Part shown: positions 10,863 to 23,114 of the stretch, one piece after another
Layout of the letters: each line of letters starts with the position of its first letter
Position numbering within the stretch: position 1 is the stretch's first letter
Assembly (NCBI GenBank): GCA_009829735.1
Contig: CM020618.1
Location: forward strand, 6,884,627 to 6,948,626
DNA length: 64,000 bases
Reading direction: 5' to 3'
Origin: Pyropia yezoensis
Taxonomy: Eukaryota > Rhodophyta > Bangiophyceae > Bangiales > Bangiaceae
Notes under the pieces: model-generated
The model's input: only the letters and a program-made list of their open reading frames with translations
What the model was told of the DNA's origin: nothing
Databases searched by the model: none
Translations under genes and position numbers: made by a program

Positions 10863-13800
10863 GGGGGAGGCCTGATGAGGAATATTCCTCCCCCGGGGAA
10901 GAGGATGTCGTGTTGAAACGCATCGTACCCCGACCTCGTGGGGTAAAGCGTAAGATGATCCGCCCTTAAGGGAAGGACGAAGCTAAACAAGCAGCTCGGA
11001 TGGGGGCATTAGTGTCACCGCCCACGGCTTATCAATTAGCCGTACGGATTCTTATTGCTAAGGGATATGAATGGGCGACGAGGGCCATCCTCGATACCGG
11101 GAGTGGCCCTTCACTCGTCCGGAAGCAGGCATTACCTCGGGGGTTCCCTATGGAACCCCTTGGAGACCTGGAAACCATAAGGTTTTATGATGTGAACGGG
11201 GGACGGCTCCCCATAGTGAGAAGCGTCACCCTGGGGGTCTGTGTGGGAGAACAAATCTCATACATATCCTTTGGCGTGGTTCCGAATATGTGCGACTCTG
11301 TTATCCTGGGGAACACATTCGTGGACCACGAAGCTAAGAGTATTAACTCGGAGGACCAGACGGTCACCCTCTTATCGGGGGAGACCGTCCCCATCCTGCA
11401 GGTGGTTCAGAAGAACCCCCGCCGCAAGCCGAACAGGGAGGCGGTGTGTGCGTGTCCCCGGGGGGGGAACGCCCGCCTGGTCCTTAACCAGAAGACGCTT
11501 ATGCGCCCGAGTATGATTGCGCACGTTCAAGTGCGTGGCAACTTTCAAACCCACGGATACATCCGTGGCAAGAGCACATTGCTTTCCATTCATGGAGCGC
11601 AACTGGCCGAGGGGCCCGCCACGCTTAAGCCTGGCCAGGCTACTACGGTACAGGTTATGAATCCGACCAAGCGGCCGGTGCGCTTACGTGCCGGCATGGG
11701 CATAGGACACATTACTGTGTTTGATGGCGTCAGCCAAGAGGCTTCTACCGAGGAGTTAAAGGATCGTGAGCCGAAACCGGCTCCGAAAGAATCCTCCCTC
11801 GCCACAGGCATAGACCTGGGGACGGTGCCAGAAGGCCTACGAGCTAAGCTCACGGCGCTTTTAGAGAGATATAATTCTCTCTGGGATGGCACCCTCGTGA
11901 CTTTCAAAGAGACGGTACACCGTATCCGGCTTAAGCCAGGAGCGCTCCCCGTCCGACAACATCCCTACAAGTCTGGTCCTAGGACCCGTCTAGTGGAAGA
12001 GGAGCAAGTCCGATTACTGGACTCGCTCGGGGTCATAGAACCCTCCCACGGGGAATGGGCCAGCCCCGTGGTAATCGTCCCCAAGCCTGGTGGGCGGTAA
12101 ACGATTTTGCATCGACTACCGTCGTCTTAATGAGATGACGGTGAAGGATGCATATCCTATCCCGCGTATGGACGAGTGCCTAGATTTACTCGGGAACGCC
12201 AACGTCTTTTCGACGTTGGATTGTAGTGCTGGCGACTGGCAAATACCGGTAGCCAAGGAGGACCGGCCGTGAACGGCCTTTACGTGCCACTCTGGCACTT
12301 GGCAGTGAAAGCGCCTCCCTTTTGGGTTGTGCAACGCGCCAGCCACCTTTCAGCGCGCCATGGACATGATCCTGGCAAGCGTTAAGTGGCAGATATGCCT
12401 GGTCTACTTGGATGACGTTATTGTCTTTTCCAAGTCGGCGGAGGATCATTTGGAGCACCTTGAGACGGTGCTCTCCCTCCTCAAGGCCCATGGGGTTTCC
12501 CTCAAGGCCGATAAGTGCCACCTCTTTCAAGAGGAGGTCGACTACCTCGGCCATGTCATAAGACCTGGCAGCGTTCTCGTCAACGAGAAAAATTCGAGAG
12601 CGCTACGAGGGTTGCAATACCCTCGTACACAAACCCAGATGAAACGTTTTCTGGGGATGTGCGGCGTCTATCGGCGCTTCGTACGGGACTTCGCCAAAGT
12701 AGCGAAGCCCCTAACCGCGCTGACGAGTACCAAGCTTCCTACGAAGCTATCTCCCCCCACAGAGGTGGAAAGAAACGCTTTCGAGACGCTACTGGGGCTG
12801 CTTCTATCACTCCCCGTGCTAGCGATACCTCGGATGGGCGGCCACTATATAGTGGACGTGGACGCGAGCTATGAGCAGCTCGGCTGTTGTTTATTACAAC
12901 AGCAACCCGACGGGGAATACCTCCCTGTAGGGTACTACTCCCGGCCGTTGAACCCGGCCGAGAGTAATTATCACGTCACCGAGATTGAAGCGCTCGGTGT
13001 CGTATGGGCCGTGACACACCCACGATCCTACCTTGAAGGGGAGGAATTTGTGATAAGGTGTGATCACCGTGCCCTTTTGTCGGTGCTGGCTACAAATAGC
13101 CCAACCATACGGATTAACCGTTGGCGGCTTCGGCTGTCTGAGTTTACCTACAAACTCCGGTATAAATCGGGGGCCGACCATAAGGTGGCCGACGCTTTAT
13201 CATGCCTGCCCACAGATGAACCGGACAAGGCTCCTATAGATAAGGACCTTCCGGTCCTCGCCACGGTGACCCGGTCTGCTCAGGCTTTGGCCGGACGGAG
13301 CGAGAAGCATCGCCCTTTGGGGCCCATTACGGTAGAGGAGCTTATAAAAGCTCAGGCTGAGGACACCTTCTGCCTGGAATGGCGGAAGGAATGGGAGTCG
13401 GTACCTCCCCCTGACCCAAAGTGGGCCAGGAAGGCTTTCTTCTTCGAGAACGAAGAAGGAATTTTATGCCGGAGGTCGTTCTTCCTGGACACCACTCAGA
13501 TGGTGATCCCCTCACCTCTACGGGAGCGTCTTATGACGTAGCACCACCAAATACCATTGGCGGCCCATCCTGGGGCTCGCCGGATGTACGCCACGCTGAG
13601 GCGTGGGGTCTACTGGCCCACCATGATTGTAGACGTGTACAAACACGTCTCCCAATGCACGGGGTGCGCTCGGAATATGCTGGATGAGCGTAGGCGTACG
13701 TCTACGCTCAAGCTATTCCCAGCCAGCGAGCCCTTGGCCAGCCTGGCGATGGATATTCTCGGACCCTTACCCGCTTCTGAAAACGGTAACAGGTTTGTGC

Positions 13801-14899
13801 TTGTTATGGTGGACCGTTTTAGTAAGCTCATCCGGGCGGTCCCCATGAAGGAGACTACCGCGGTGGCAGTGGCTTCGGTCTTTATTGACGTCTGGGTAGC
13901 GTCTTATGGCATACCCGACTCAACGCTGACCGATAACGGTCCGCAGTTTGCTTCCGTCTTTTTCCAGGGGGACTTAGGCTCCTAGGGATTGGGGCGAAGT
14001 ATACGACGCCTTACCACCCCCAAACAAGTGGGCAGGTGGAGCGATATAATCGCACTATTATGAGGCAGCTCCGGGTTTACACCGCGGAGCACCCAAAGGA
14101 GTGGAACCGTTATGTCTCACTCCTCACAACGGCCTATAACACTCAAGTGCATTCTAGCACTGGGCAGGCCCCCCTCATGTTTGTGAGCCCAAGGCGGCTC
14201 CAAACAATTGGGGTCGAGCGCCTCCCGAAGCTCCGTCCCCTTAAGGAGAAGGAGGAATTGGGGGAAGGCGAGGACGAGGACTCCCAGACCGCAGCCTTAC
14301 GGTTTGTGGAAGACCTGAAGAGCATGATCCCCCAGGTGCGTAAGCACCTGGCCAAGGCGCAGGAGGCGTATAAGAAAACCTTTGACGCCACTGTCGAGGA
14401 GAAGAATAAAGACCTACGGGTGGGAGACTGGGTTTTCCTGGCCTTCCATACCCGTAAGCGGTCTAAGCTCGCTCATAAGAGCGTGGGCCCCTACATGGTC
14501 TTGAGAACCGATGGGTGACGTTTCACTGTGGAGACCCCTTCAGTGATCCGAACGGTTACGAGTGACAATGCCACTCGTGCCCCGGCACCCCAAGCAGGCC
14601 ATCCTGCCTGGGCACGTGCCGAGGCAACACCAGCCAACTTTAAAGTGGCCCAGCCCTCCCCGAGTACAGGGGATGGCAGAGAGTACGTGTTCGAGAAGTT
14701 TGTGGACCACCGCTTTAATGCGGCGGGCGCGCTTGAATTACGCATACGCTGGTTCGGCTATGGCCCCCAGGTTGATACCTGGCGGCTAGCAACGGGTTTG
14801 CCGGCTGAAGCCGTGCGAAAATATTGCAGAAGAAGGAAGCTTAAAATTCGGGTTACCCCGAGTGGCATCTTCTTTTATGCAACGGCACTAAGAGGTTAG
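10863..14899 (+). pseudogene. pol: Family B pol, unit 1: PR, RT, RNase H, IN, chromodomain (broken)
   Basis: Pol lies in the -1 frame relative to gag and is open from just after the gag stop. Order: protease (AILDTGSGPSLV near 11085), RT (FCIDYRRLNEM, LPFGLCNAPATF, VYLDDVIVFS), RNase H (VDVDASYEQLG, RCDHRAL, HKVADALS), integrase finger (HPGARRMY...C-x2-C), DDE core (AMDILGP, LTDNGPQF, GQVERYNRT) and a chromodomain at about 14685-14840 (YVFEKFVDH, RWFGYGP, DTWRL). Breaks: TAA 10967-10969, one-base frameshift near 12100, TGA 12270-12272, TGA 12306-12308, TAG 13539-13541, frameshift near 13970, TGA 14516-14518. All are shared with unit 2, so this unit was already dead when duplicated, or depended on help in trans. 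Confidence 0.92.
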
Positions 14900-16485
14900 G
14901 GGCGGAAGCTTGGACTTTAATGGAAGTCGCCCTCTCCGATCTCTCCCGCCGACTGTGACGACTACGCTTGCCATTAAAGTGACACGGAGCGTCGTGCCTT
15001 TCAAGACCACTCTGCGCTAGCATCGTGGGAAAACGTTTGATTCCCGACCGTAAGGTCGTGGGTTCAGGTTGACAACGTTGGTCGTCGACCTTCCCCACGA
15101 GGCTATCACCTCCGTGAGGAAGCGCAAGGCTGACGACGATGACGGAAGCCATCGTCGTCGCCAAAACCTTTTGCGTCGACCCCATATGGGGTCACCTTGC
15201 TAACGGCGTCGATGGCGTACGCCCCGATGGCCGTTTACACTGGTACCGTGGGACCACTTGGCCAACTCACCCGCCAGACGGGGGTGGTAGACGCGTACGT
15301 TTACACGTGTGCGTGGCTTGGCACGTGGCCGTCGTCACCCCCAAGGGGGTGCACAGGCACAGGGCGTGCAAGCAGAGTGACGTGAGAGTGTCACAAGACC
15401 CTCCCACAGTTGCCGCCCTTGACGGTGGCAACAACGACCGCTCGCCCTTGCCCTTGGTGGAGTCGTGCCGATCCTCGTCCACAGGGACGAGCGGTGCGCC
15501 CCGGTAGACGTCGCCCCCTTCAGGGGACGCGAAGGATGACGCCCGCCCAGAAGGGCGGCGCCGCAAGAAGAAAGATGCCCGCCCACAGGAGCGACGCGCC
15601 CAACAAGAGGGCGACCGCCCACAGCGGCGGCGCAAGAACGACGTCGACAAAAGCGCCCGCCCTCAGTGGCGGCGCGACGGGGAGGAAGATGTTCGCCGAC
15701 AGCGGCGGCGCAGCCACGACGACAGCGCCGACCCGCAGCGGCCGGACACAGAATGGCGACGGCCTACAGCGGCGCCGCAAGAAGGACGACAAGGCCAGCC
15801 CACAGGGGCCGGACAACAGCAAAGCCGTGCGCCCGCAGCGGCGGCGCGGCCGCGACAATACCGGCCCACAGCGGCCGGACAACAGCAACGGTGCCCGCCC
15901 GCAGCGGCGGCGCGCCAAGGAAGAGGTGCGCGCCCACATCGGCGGCAGCACAGAGGAGACGATGGCGGCCACCCGGAAGGCCGGCGCACTCACAGTGGAG
16001 ACCCCCCCTTTAAAGGGGGGGGGGGCGAATACCGCGACGGGCCAAGGTGCCCCGCCGAGAAACGGTGGGGTCCCACAAGGAGGCCGGTGGCTCCACCGTA
16101 TGGTGCCGCCAAGGACCAGGTCGACAAGGAGGGGAGGGGTGACACTCTCTCCCAGGATCCCGCGGTTGCACCCTCGTATGAGGGTGCGATGAGCGAAGGC
16201 GCCCGGGGAAACCCGGGTCGCACCCGTTCCGCGCAGGCCCGGTGCCCCCGGATCGGGGCACGGGGGTTGGCCCCCCCGGGTGAATAGCGGCAAGCAGGAA
16301 GTGCGTGTGTGCACCCCCCGTGCGCTCCGTCTGAGGGCACCCCCCTGAAGGGGCCTGCCCAGTGCGGGGAGGGGGTGCGATGGCCGTCTCAAGGCGGCAC
16401 CCCCTTTGAGGGGTGCGTCACACGACACCTTCTCGTCAGTGTCGGCATATGCCACACGGGACGCGTGGCCTTAAGGCGTGGGGGG
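14900..16485 (+). other. Family B 3' region between pol and LTR 2
   Basis: About 1.6 kb of very GC-rich DNA without recognisable retroelement domains. It holds many hairpins: 15178-15193 (GACCCCATATGGGGTC), a 9-bp stem at 15132-15159, 16002-16021 (C7-TTTAAA-G7) and 16168-16187 (8-bp stem, GTAT loop). A 36-bp tandem repeat occupies 15541-15952. Long ORFs exist on both strands (15410-16192 +, 15520-16455 -), but base composition alone could explain them. Just before LTR 2 it ends in GGCGTGGGGGG, a plausible G-rich plus-strand primer. Confidence 0.7.
15541..15952 (+). repeat. Degenerate ~36-bp tandem repeat in family B
   Basis: About eleven imperfect units, each built around a CCCACAGCGGCGGCGC-like core with spacers mostly keeping a length divisible by three. 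Units vary in the core (CCCAGAAGGGCGGCGC, CCGACAGCGGCGGCGC, CCGCAGCGGCCGGAC). Sense translation gives Ala/Arg/Gly-rich repeats and antisense gives hydrophobic repeats; neither is recognisable. Confidence 0.75.
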
Positions 16486-17128
16486 TGTGGGGGTTTACCG
16501 CACCTCTCGGACTAGGGGCATCCCCCTTCCGGGGGAGGCGGATCGTGGCGACCTCTGCCCCTGACCAATCGGGGGCAGGAGGGGGTCGCTCCTCCCTCGG
16601 GAGGGGCACGCCACGTCATCCTCGCTAGATCCCCCCATGAATGGGGGGGGGAAGATGAGACAATATCGGGTAGAGCGATTACGCTCGCCCGATTGGAATT
16701 GACCTTCTGGCCAGTGAAGGGAAGTTACCTAGGGCGGGCTACTTCCGCCCCAATCTGGCCAAGATTTAGTGAGATCGCTCCACTGCGCGTGTTTTGCGTG
16801 GAGAGATGTGTTGGAGGGTTCTGAGTGTTTTGATTGGGTGTTTAGTGTAGGGAGTGTTGGCCCGCACTCCGGGGTCCTACAGCGGGCCCTGGACCGGCGG
16901 GCCAAAGAGGGATATCTGCGCGTGGGGCTGTGCCCGTTGCTTCCCCCTCAGAAAAAAATCAATCTTGCATTACCCTCGTGTTCCTTGTCCCGGACGCTTC
17001 CACCTTCGCGTGGAGCTCTACGTTCCGGCGGTTCTGACTCCAGGGTTTATACCCCGGGTTCCCCACCATCTCCTTAAGGAGGATAAGGTACCCCGTTGGT
17101 GTGGGCTTACGCCCAGATAACCACCACA
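16486..17128 (+). repeat. Family B LTR 2 (shared middle LTR)
   Basis: 643 bp. It serves both as 3' LTR of unit 1 and 5' LTR of unit 2. At 11 variable sites in its first ~430 bp it carries the LTR 3 base, not the LTR 1 base. At three sites in its last ~215 bp it carries the LTR 1 base, not the LTR 3 base. Two mid-LTR differences (G-run length and GTAGAGCG/GTTGAGCG) fit private changes in LTR 3. Confidence 0.93.
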
Positions 17129-17130
17129 GT

Positions 17131-17148
17131 TGGTGGAGCAGCAGGGGA
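17131..17148 (+). promoter_or_regulatory. Primer-binding site, family B unit 2
   Basis: TGGTGGAGCAGCAGGGGA, identical in sequence and spacing to the site at 8916-8933. Confidence 0.75.
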
Positions 17149-17274
17149 GGGGATTCGCTTCGCCTTCTGGTGGAGTCTCCTCTCCTTATGTTGGGTGGTT
17201 TCTCGGTCGTGTGCTCTGTGGTTGGGTTGTGACCCCTGGTACCTTTTCTTTCTTGCCTTTTCAGGTGGGTCGAG

Positions 17275-19077
17275 ATGCAGTCTGATGCTTCTGCTCCTCT
17301 TCAAGGAGAAAGTCCTACACCTGCGGAAACGTCAAACGTGACAGCAGGCACAGGCGAAGTTCCCGGTGGCGCCTCACTGGCCAACCCTGGTGTTTAGTCG
17401 GCCGCTCAGCGGGAACGCACGAGTTTGTCCCGTTTGGACCTGCATCCGGGTGGAGTGCCAGGCGCCGGTGAGGCTCCCGGCCTGGCCCAAGCCACTCCAG
17501 GCGCGACCCCTGATGGGGAGGCAGCTTACGGCTTCGGCGACCGCTCTACCTTTACTTGCCTTGAGGGGGGGGCCTGGGCCTCACCCACGGGTGGGGGTAC
17601 ATTTGCATCGCCCACTCCGGACCGTATGGCTACGGATAATTTTAGAGGCGCCCCTTTGGAGGGCGTACCCGCTGTGGGGGTGTCGTCCTCCACGGCTAAG
17701 GGAACTCTTCCTCTGGCGGCTTTCCGCCAGATGTTGACTGAAGTGGTGTCACCAATTTCTGCTCGACTCGATAAGGTCGAGGGTTCAATCTCTCGATCTG
17801 GTCGGCGGACTCGCCGCCGACTCCACGGTTATTCGCAGACATCTTCCTCTTCAGAGGCAAGTGATGTCCATCCTGAGAGGCGTGGGGCGAGGCGCTTAAG
17901 CGCTTCGACCCACCGCCGGGTGGCCCGTGTGCTATCCCCTGGTCGTAACGGGGAACCGGAGCGGGTTATCCCGCTCAAGATCATACCCGATGATGATACC
18001 TTTAAAGGTATCCTGGATTGCGAGTCTTATGCACTCGCCAACAAGAGCGTACGCTATGATGATGAGATGGCTTACGGCTGAGGCCGGAAGCGCAAAGAGA
18101 TTTCCCTCACGTTTGGGCGTGACGCCCTCTGGGACGGGACCCCCCCTCCAAGGGTGTTCAAATTCCTAAATCGCTTCCGTAAGGCTAGCGATGACAACGA
18201 CCTCTCAGAAGGTCGGGCTATGTACCTCCTTCCGGAGTTTACCAAAGGGGAAATCAAGAAGGAGCTCCTCTCCCTCATCCCCTCTAAGGCGGGGGGACGA
18301 GCGGGAGAGGTCACTTCGTACTTGGAGCTGGTTAACTGGCTCCTTCGCAGTTACGCGGATGAGGAAGTAATATCAACCCAAGTGGCAGCGTTTAATAACG
18401 TTGCCCAAAAGGAAGATGAAACCGAGACCGCCTTTGACCGGCGCGTCCGCGACGCAAATGCGCTCTGCAGGTATATACATACTGCGACCCAGCTCAAGAA
18501 CCGCTTTATGCAAGGGGTCTGGTGGGAGGTACGGACTGATGTCCGTGAATTTAATACACCAGACACGCCCATAGAGGCGTCGGTACGCTATGCTCAACGC
18601 AAAGGCGACATATGTCGCCGGCGCAATAAGGAGCTGCGGGCCTAATGGTCCGCTGACGCCGCCAAGCGTCAGGCTCGGCGGAATGCCTCTAAAGGCATTG
18701 CAGCGGGGGTGGCTACTACCCCCAGCGGCTCCTCCGTACCTTCGTTGTACGGGGGGAAGGCCAAAGTTGGCACTGACGCGGGGAGGGAGCGTTTAAATCG
18801 CTACCTCTGCTTGGCTTGTTATAGCCATGAGCATTTTACGCGCCACTGTCCCGACCTTAAAGTCGAGACGCAGGCTAAGTTTGAGAAAGCCCGTATGGAG
18901 CGCGCTCGGGTTGAGGGCCGTACCCCGCGGGGTACGGCGGGGACAGCGCAGCCCGTAGCGGTTGTCACTGAGGGGGGGCCTTCTGGCGCCCCTAAAATGG
19001 GGCCTAGCCCCCACGGGAATATCGAAGAGTCAGAGGACCCTTCATCTGAGGATCCCCCCTCCTCAAAAATCGATTAA
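17275..19077 (+). pseudogene. gag: Family B gag, unit 2
   Basis: Copy of the unit 1 gag displaced by 8215 bp, with the same ATG, the same three in-frame stops (TAG 17395, TGA 18079, TAA 18643) and the same knuckle and terminator. I found no amino-acid difference from unit 1 in the open segments. Confidence 0.88.
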
Positions 19078-22000
19078 GGGGGAGGCCTGATGAGGAATAT
19101 TCCTCCCCCGGGGAAGAGGATGTCGTGTTGAAACGCATCGTACCCCGACCTCGTGGGGTAAAGCGTAAGATGATCCGCCCTTAAGGGAAGGACGAAGCTA
19201 AACAAGCAGCTCGGATGGGGGCATTAGTGTCACCGCCCACGGCTTATCAATTAGCCGTACGGATTCTTATTGCTAAGGGATATGAATGGGCGACGAGGGC
19301 CATCCTCGATACCGGGAGTGGCCCTTCACTCGTCCGGAAGCAGGCATTACCTCGGGGGTTCCCTATGGAACCCCTTGGAGACCTGGAAACCATAAGGTTT
19401 TATGATGTGAACGGGGGACGGCTCCCCATAGTGAGAAGCGTCACCCTGGGGGTCTGTGTGGGAGAACAAATCTCATACATATCCTTTGGCGTGGTTCCGA
19501 ATATGTGCGACTCTGTTATCCTGGGGAACACATTCGTGGACCACGAAGCTAAGAGTATTAACTCGGAGGACCAGACGGTCACCCTCTTATCGGGGGAGAC
19601 CGTCCCCATCCTGCAGGTGGTTCAGAAGAACCCCCGCCGCAAGCCGAACAGGGAGGCGGTGTGTGCGTGTCCCCGGGGGGGGAACGCCCGCCTGGTCCTT
19701 AACCAGAAGACGCTTATGCGCCCGAGTATGATTGCGCACGTTCAAGTGCGTGGCAACTTTCAAACCCACGGATACATCCGTGGCAAGAGCACATTGCTTT
19801 CCATTCATGGAGCGCAACTGGCCGAGGGGCCCGCCACGCTTAAGCCTGGCCAGGCTACTACGGTACAGGTTATGAATCCGACCAAGCGGCCGGTGCGCTT
19901 ACGTGCCGGCATGGGCATAGGACACATTACTGTGTTTGATGGCGTCAGCCAAGAGGCTTCTACCGAGGAGTTAAAGGATCGTGAGCCGAAACCGGCTCCG
20001 AAAGAATCCTCCCTCGCCACAGGCATAGACCTGGGGACGGTGCCAGAAGGCCTACGAGCTAAGCTCACGGCGCTTTTAGAGAGATATAATTCTCTCTGGG
20101 ATGGCACCCTCGTGACTTTCAAAGAGACGGTACACCGTATCCGGCTTAAGCCAGGAGCGCTCCCCGTCCGACAACATCCCTACAAGTCTGGTCCTAGGAC
20201 CCGTCTAGTGGAAGAGGAGCAAGTCCGATTACTGGACTCGCTCGGGGTCATAGAACCCTCCCACGGGGAATGGGCCAGCCCCGTGGTAATCGTCCCCAAG
20301 CCTGGTGGGCGGTAAACGATTTTGCATCGACTACCGTCGTCTTAATGAGATGACGGTGAAGGATGCATATCCTATCCCGCGTATGGACGAGTGCCTAGAT
20401 TTACTCGGGAACGCCAACGTCTTTTCGACGTTGGATTGTAATGCTGGCGACTGGCAAATACCGGTAGCCAAGGAGGACCGGCCGTGAACGGCCTTTACGT
20501 GCCACTCTGGCACTTGGCAGTGAAAGCGCCTCCCTTTTGGGTTGTGCAACGCGCCAGCCACCTTTCAGCGCGCCATGGACATGATCCTGGCAAGCGTTAA
20601 GTGGCAGATATGCCTGGTCTACTTGGATGACGTTATTGTCTTTTCCAAGTCGGCGGAGGATCATTTGGAGCACCTTGAGACGGTGCTCTCCCTCCTCAAG
20701 GCCCATGGGGTTTCCCTCAAGGCCGATAAGTGCCACCTCTTTCAAGAGGAGGTCGACTACCTCGGCCATGTCATAAGACCTGGCAGCGTTCTCGTCAACG
20801 AGAAAAATTCGAGAGCGCTACGAGGGTTGCAATACCCTCGTACACAAACCCAGATGAAACGTTTTCTGGGGATGTGCGGCGTCTATCGGCGCTTCGTACG
20901 GGACTTCGCCAAAGTAGCGAAGCCCCTAACCGCGCTGACGAGTACCAAGCTTCCTACGAAGCTATCTCCCCCCACAGAGGTGGAAAGAAACGCTTTCGAG
21001 ACGCTACTGGGGCTGCTTCTATCACTCCCCGTGCTAGCGATACCTCGGATGGGCGGCCACTATATAGTGGACGTGGACGCGAGCTATGAGCAGCTCGGCT
21101 GTTGTTTATTACAACAGCAACCCGACGGGGAATACCTCCCTGTAGGGTACTACTCCCGGCCGTTGAACCCGGCCGAGAGTAATTATCACGTCACCGAGAT
21201 TGAAGCGCTCGGTGTCGTATGGGCCGTGACACACCCACGATCCTACCTTGAAGGGGAGGAATTTGTGATAAGGTGTGATCACCGTGCCCTTTTGTCGGTG
21301 CTGGCTACAAATAGCCCAACCATACGGATTAACCGTTGGCGGCTTCGGCTGTCTGAGTTTACCTACAAACTCCGGTATAAATCGGGGGCCGACCATAAGG
21401 TGGCCGACGCTTTATCATGCCTGCCCACAGATGAACCGGACAAGGCTCCTATAGATAAGGACCTTCCGGTCCTCGCCACGGTGACCCGGTCTGCTCAGGC
21501 TTTGGCCGGACGGAGCGAGAAGCATCGCCCTTTGGGGCCCATTACGGTAGAGGAGCTTATAAAAGCTCAGGCTGAGGACACCTTCTGCCTGGAATGGCGG
21601 AAGGAATGGGAGTCGGTACCTCCCCCTGACCCAAAGTGGGCCAGGAAGGCTTTCTTCTTCGAGAACGAAGAAGGAATTTTATGCCGGAGGTCGTTCTTCC
21701 TGGACACCACTCAGATGGTGATCCCCTCACCTCTACGGGAGCGTCTTATGACGTAGCACCACCAAATACCATTGGCGGCCCATCCTGGGGCTCGCCGGAT
21801 GTACGCCACGCTGAGGCGTGGGGTCTACTGGCCCACCATGATTGTAGACGTGTACAAACACGTCTCCCAATGCACGGGGTGCGCTCGGAATATGCTGGAT
21901 GAGCGTAGGCGTACGTCTACGCTCAAGCTATTCCCAGCCAGCGAGCCCTTGGCCAGCCTGGCGATGGATATTCTCGGACCCTTACCCGCTTCTGAAAACG

Positions 22001-23114
22001 GTAACAGGTTTGTGCTTGTTATGGTGGACCGTTTTAGTAAGCTCATCCGGGCGGTCCCCATGAAGGAGACTACCGCGGTGGCAGTGGCTTCGGTCTTTAT
22101 TGACGTCTGGGTAGCGTCTTATGGCATACCCGACTCAACGCTGACCGATAACGGTCCGCAGTTTGCTTCCGTCTTTTTCCAGGGGGACTTAGGCTCCTAG
22201 GGATTGGGGCGAAGTATACGACGCCTTACCACCCCCAAACAAGTGGGCAGGTGGAGCGATATAATCGCACTATTATGAGGCAGCTCCGGGTTTACACCGC
22301 GGAGCACCCAAAGGAGTGGAACCGTTATGTCTCACTCCTCACAACGGCCTATAACACTCAAGTGCATTCTAGCACTGGGCAGGCCCCCCTCATGTTTGTG
22401 AGCCCAAGGCGGCTCCAAACAATTGGGGTCGAGCGCCTCCCGAAGCTCCGTCCCCTTAAGGAGAAGGAGGAATTGGGGGAAGGCGAGGACGAGGACTCCC
22501 AGACCGCAGCCTTACGGTTTGTGGAAGACCTGAAGAGCATGATCCCCCAGGTGCGTAAGCACCTGGCCAAGGCGCAGGAGGCGTATAAGAAAACCTTTGA
22601 CGCCACTGTCGAGGAGAAGAATAAAGACCTACGGGTGGGAGACTGGGTTTTCCTGGCCTTCCATACCCGTAAGCGGTCTAAGCTCGCTCATAAGAGCGTG
22701 GGCCCCTACATGGTCTTGAGAACCGATGGGTGACGTTTCACTGTGGAGACCCCTTCAGTGATCCGAACGGTTACGAGTGACAATGCCACTCGTGCCCCGG
22801 CACCCCAAGCAGGCCATCCTGCCTGGGCACGTGCCGAGGCAACACCAGCCAACTTTAAAGTGGCCCAGCCCTCCCCGAGTACAGGGGATGGCAGAGAGTA
22901 CGTGTTCGAGAAGTTTGTGGACCACCGCTTTAATGCGGCGGGCGCGCTTGAATTACGCATACGCTGGTTCGGCTATGGCCCCCAGGTTGATACCTGGCGG
23001 CTAGCAACGGGTTTGCCGGCTGAAGCCGTGCGAAAATATTGCAGAAGAAGGAAGCTTAAAATTCGGGTTACCCCGAGTGGCATCTTCTTTTATGCAACGG
23101 CACTAAGAGGTTAG
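19078..23114 (+). pseudogene. pol: Family B pol, unit 2
   Basis: Copy of the unit 1 pol displaced by 8215 bp. It shares all nonsense codons and both frameshifts. The one coding difference I see is in RT: the block TLDCSAGDW of unit 1 reads TLDCNAGDW here. Other families have DCNAGYW, so unit 2 holds the ancestral base and unit 1 the change. Protease through chromodomain are otherwise identical. Confidence 0.92.

Noticed and set aside
15520..16455. 311-codon minus-strand ORF in the B 3' region as an accessory gene homologous to A/C
   Set aside because: It shows none of the A/C motifs, and its length can come from GC bias and the 36-bp repeat. The same region is open on + too.
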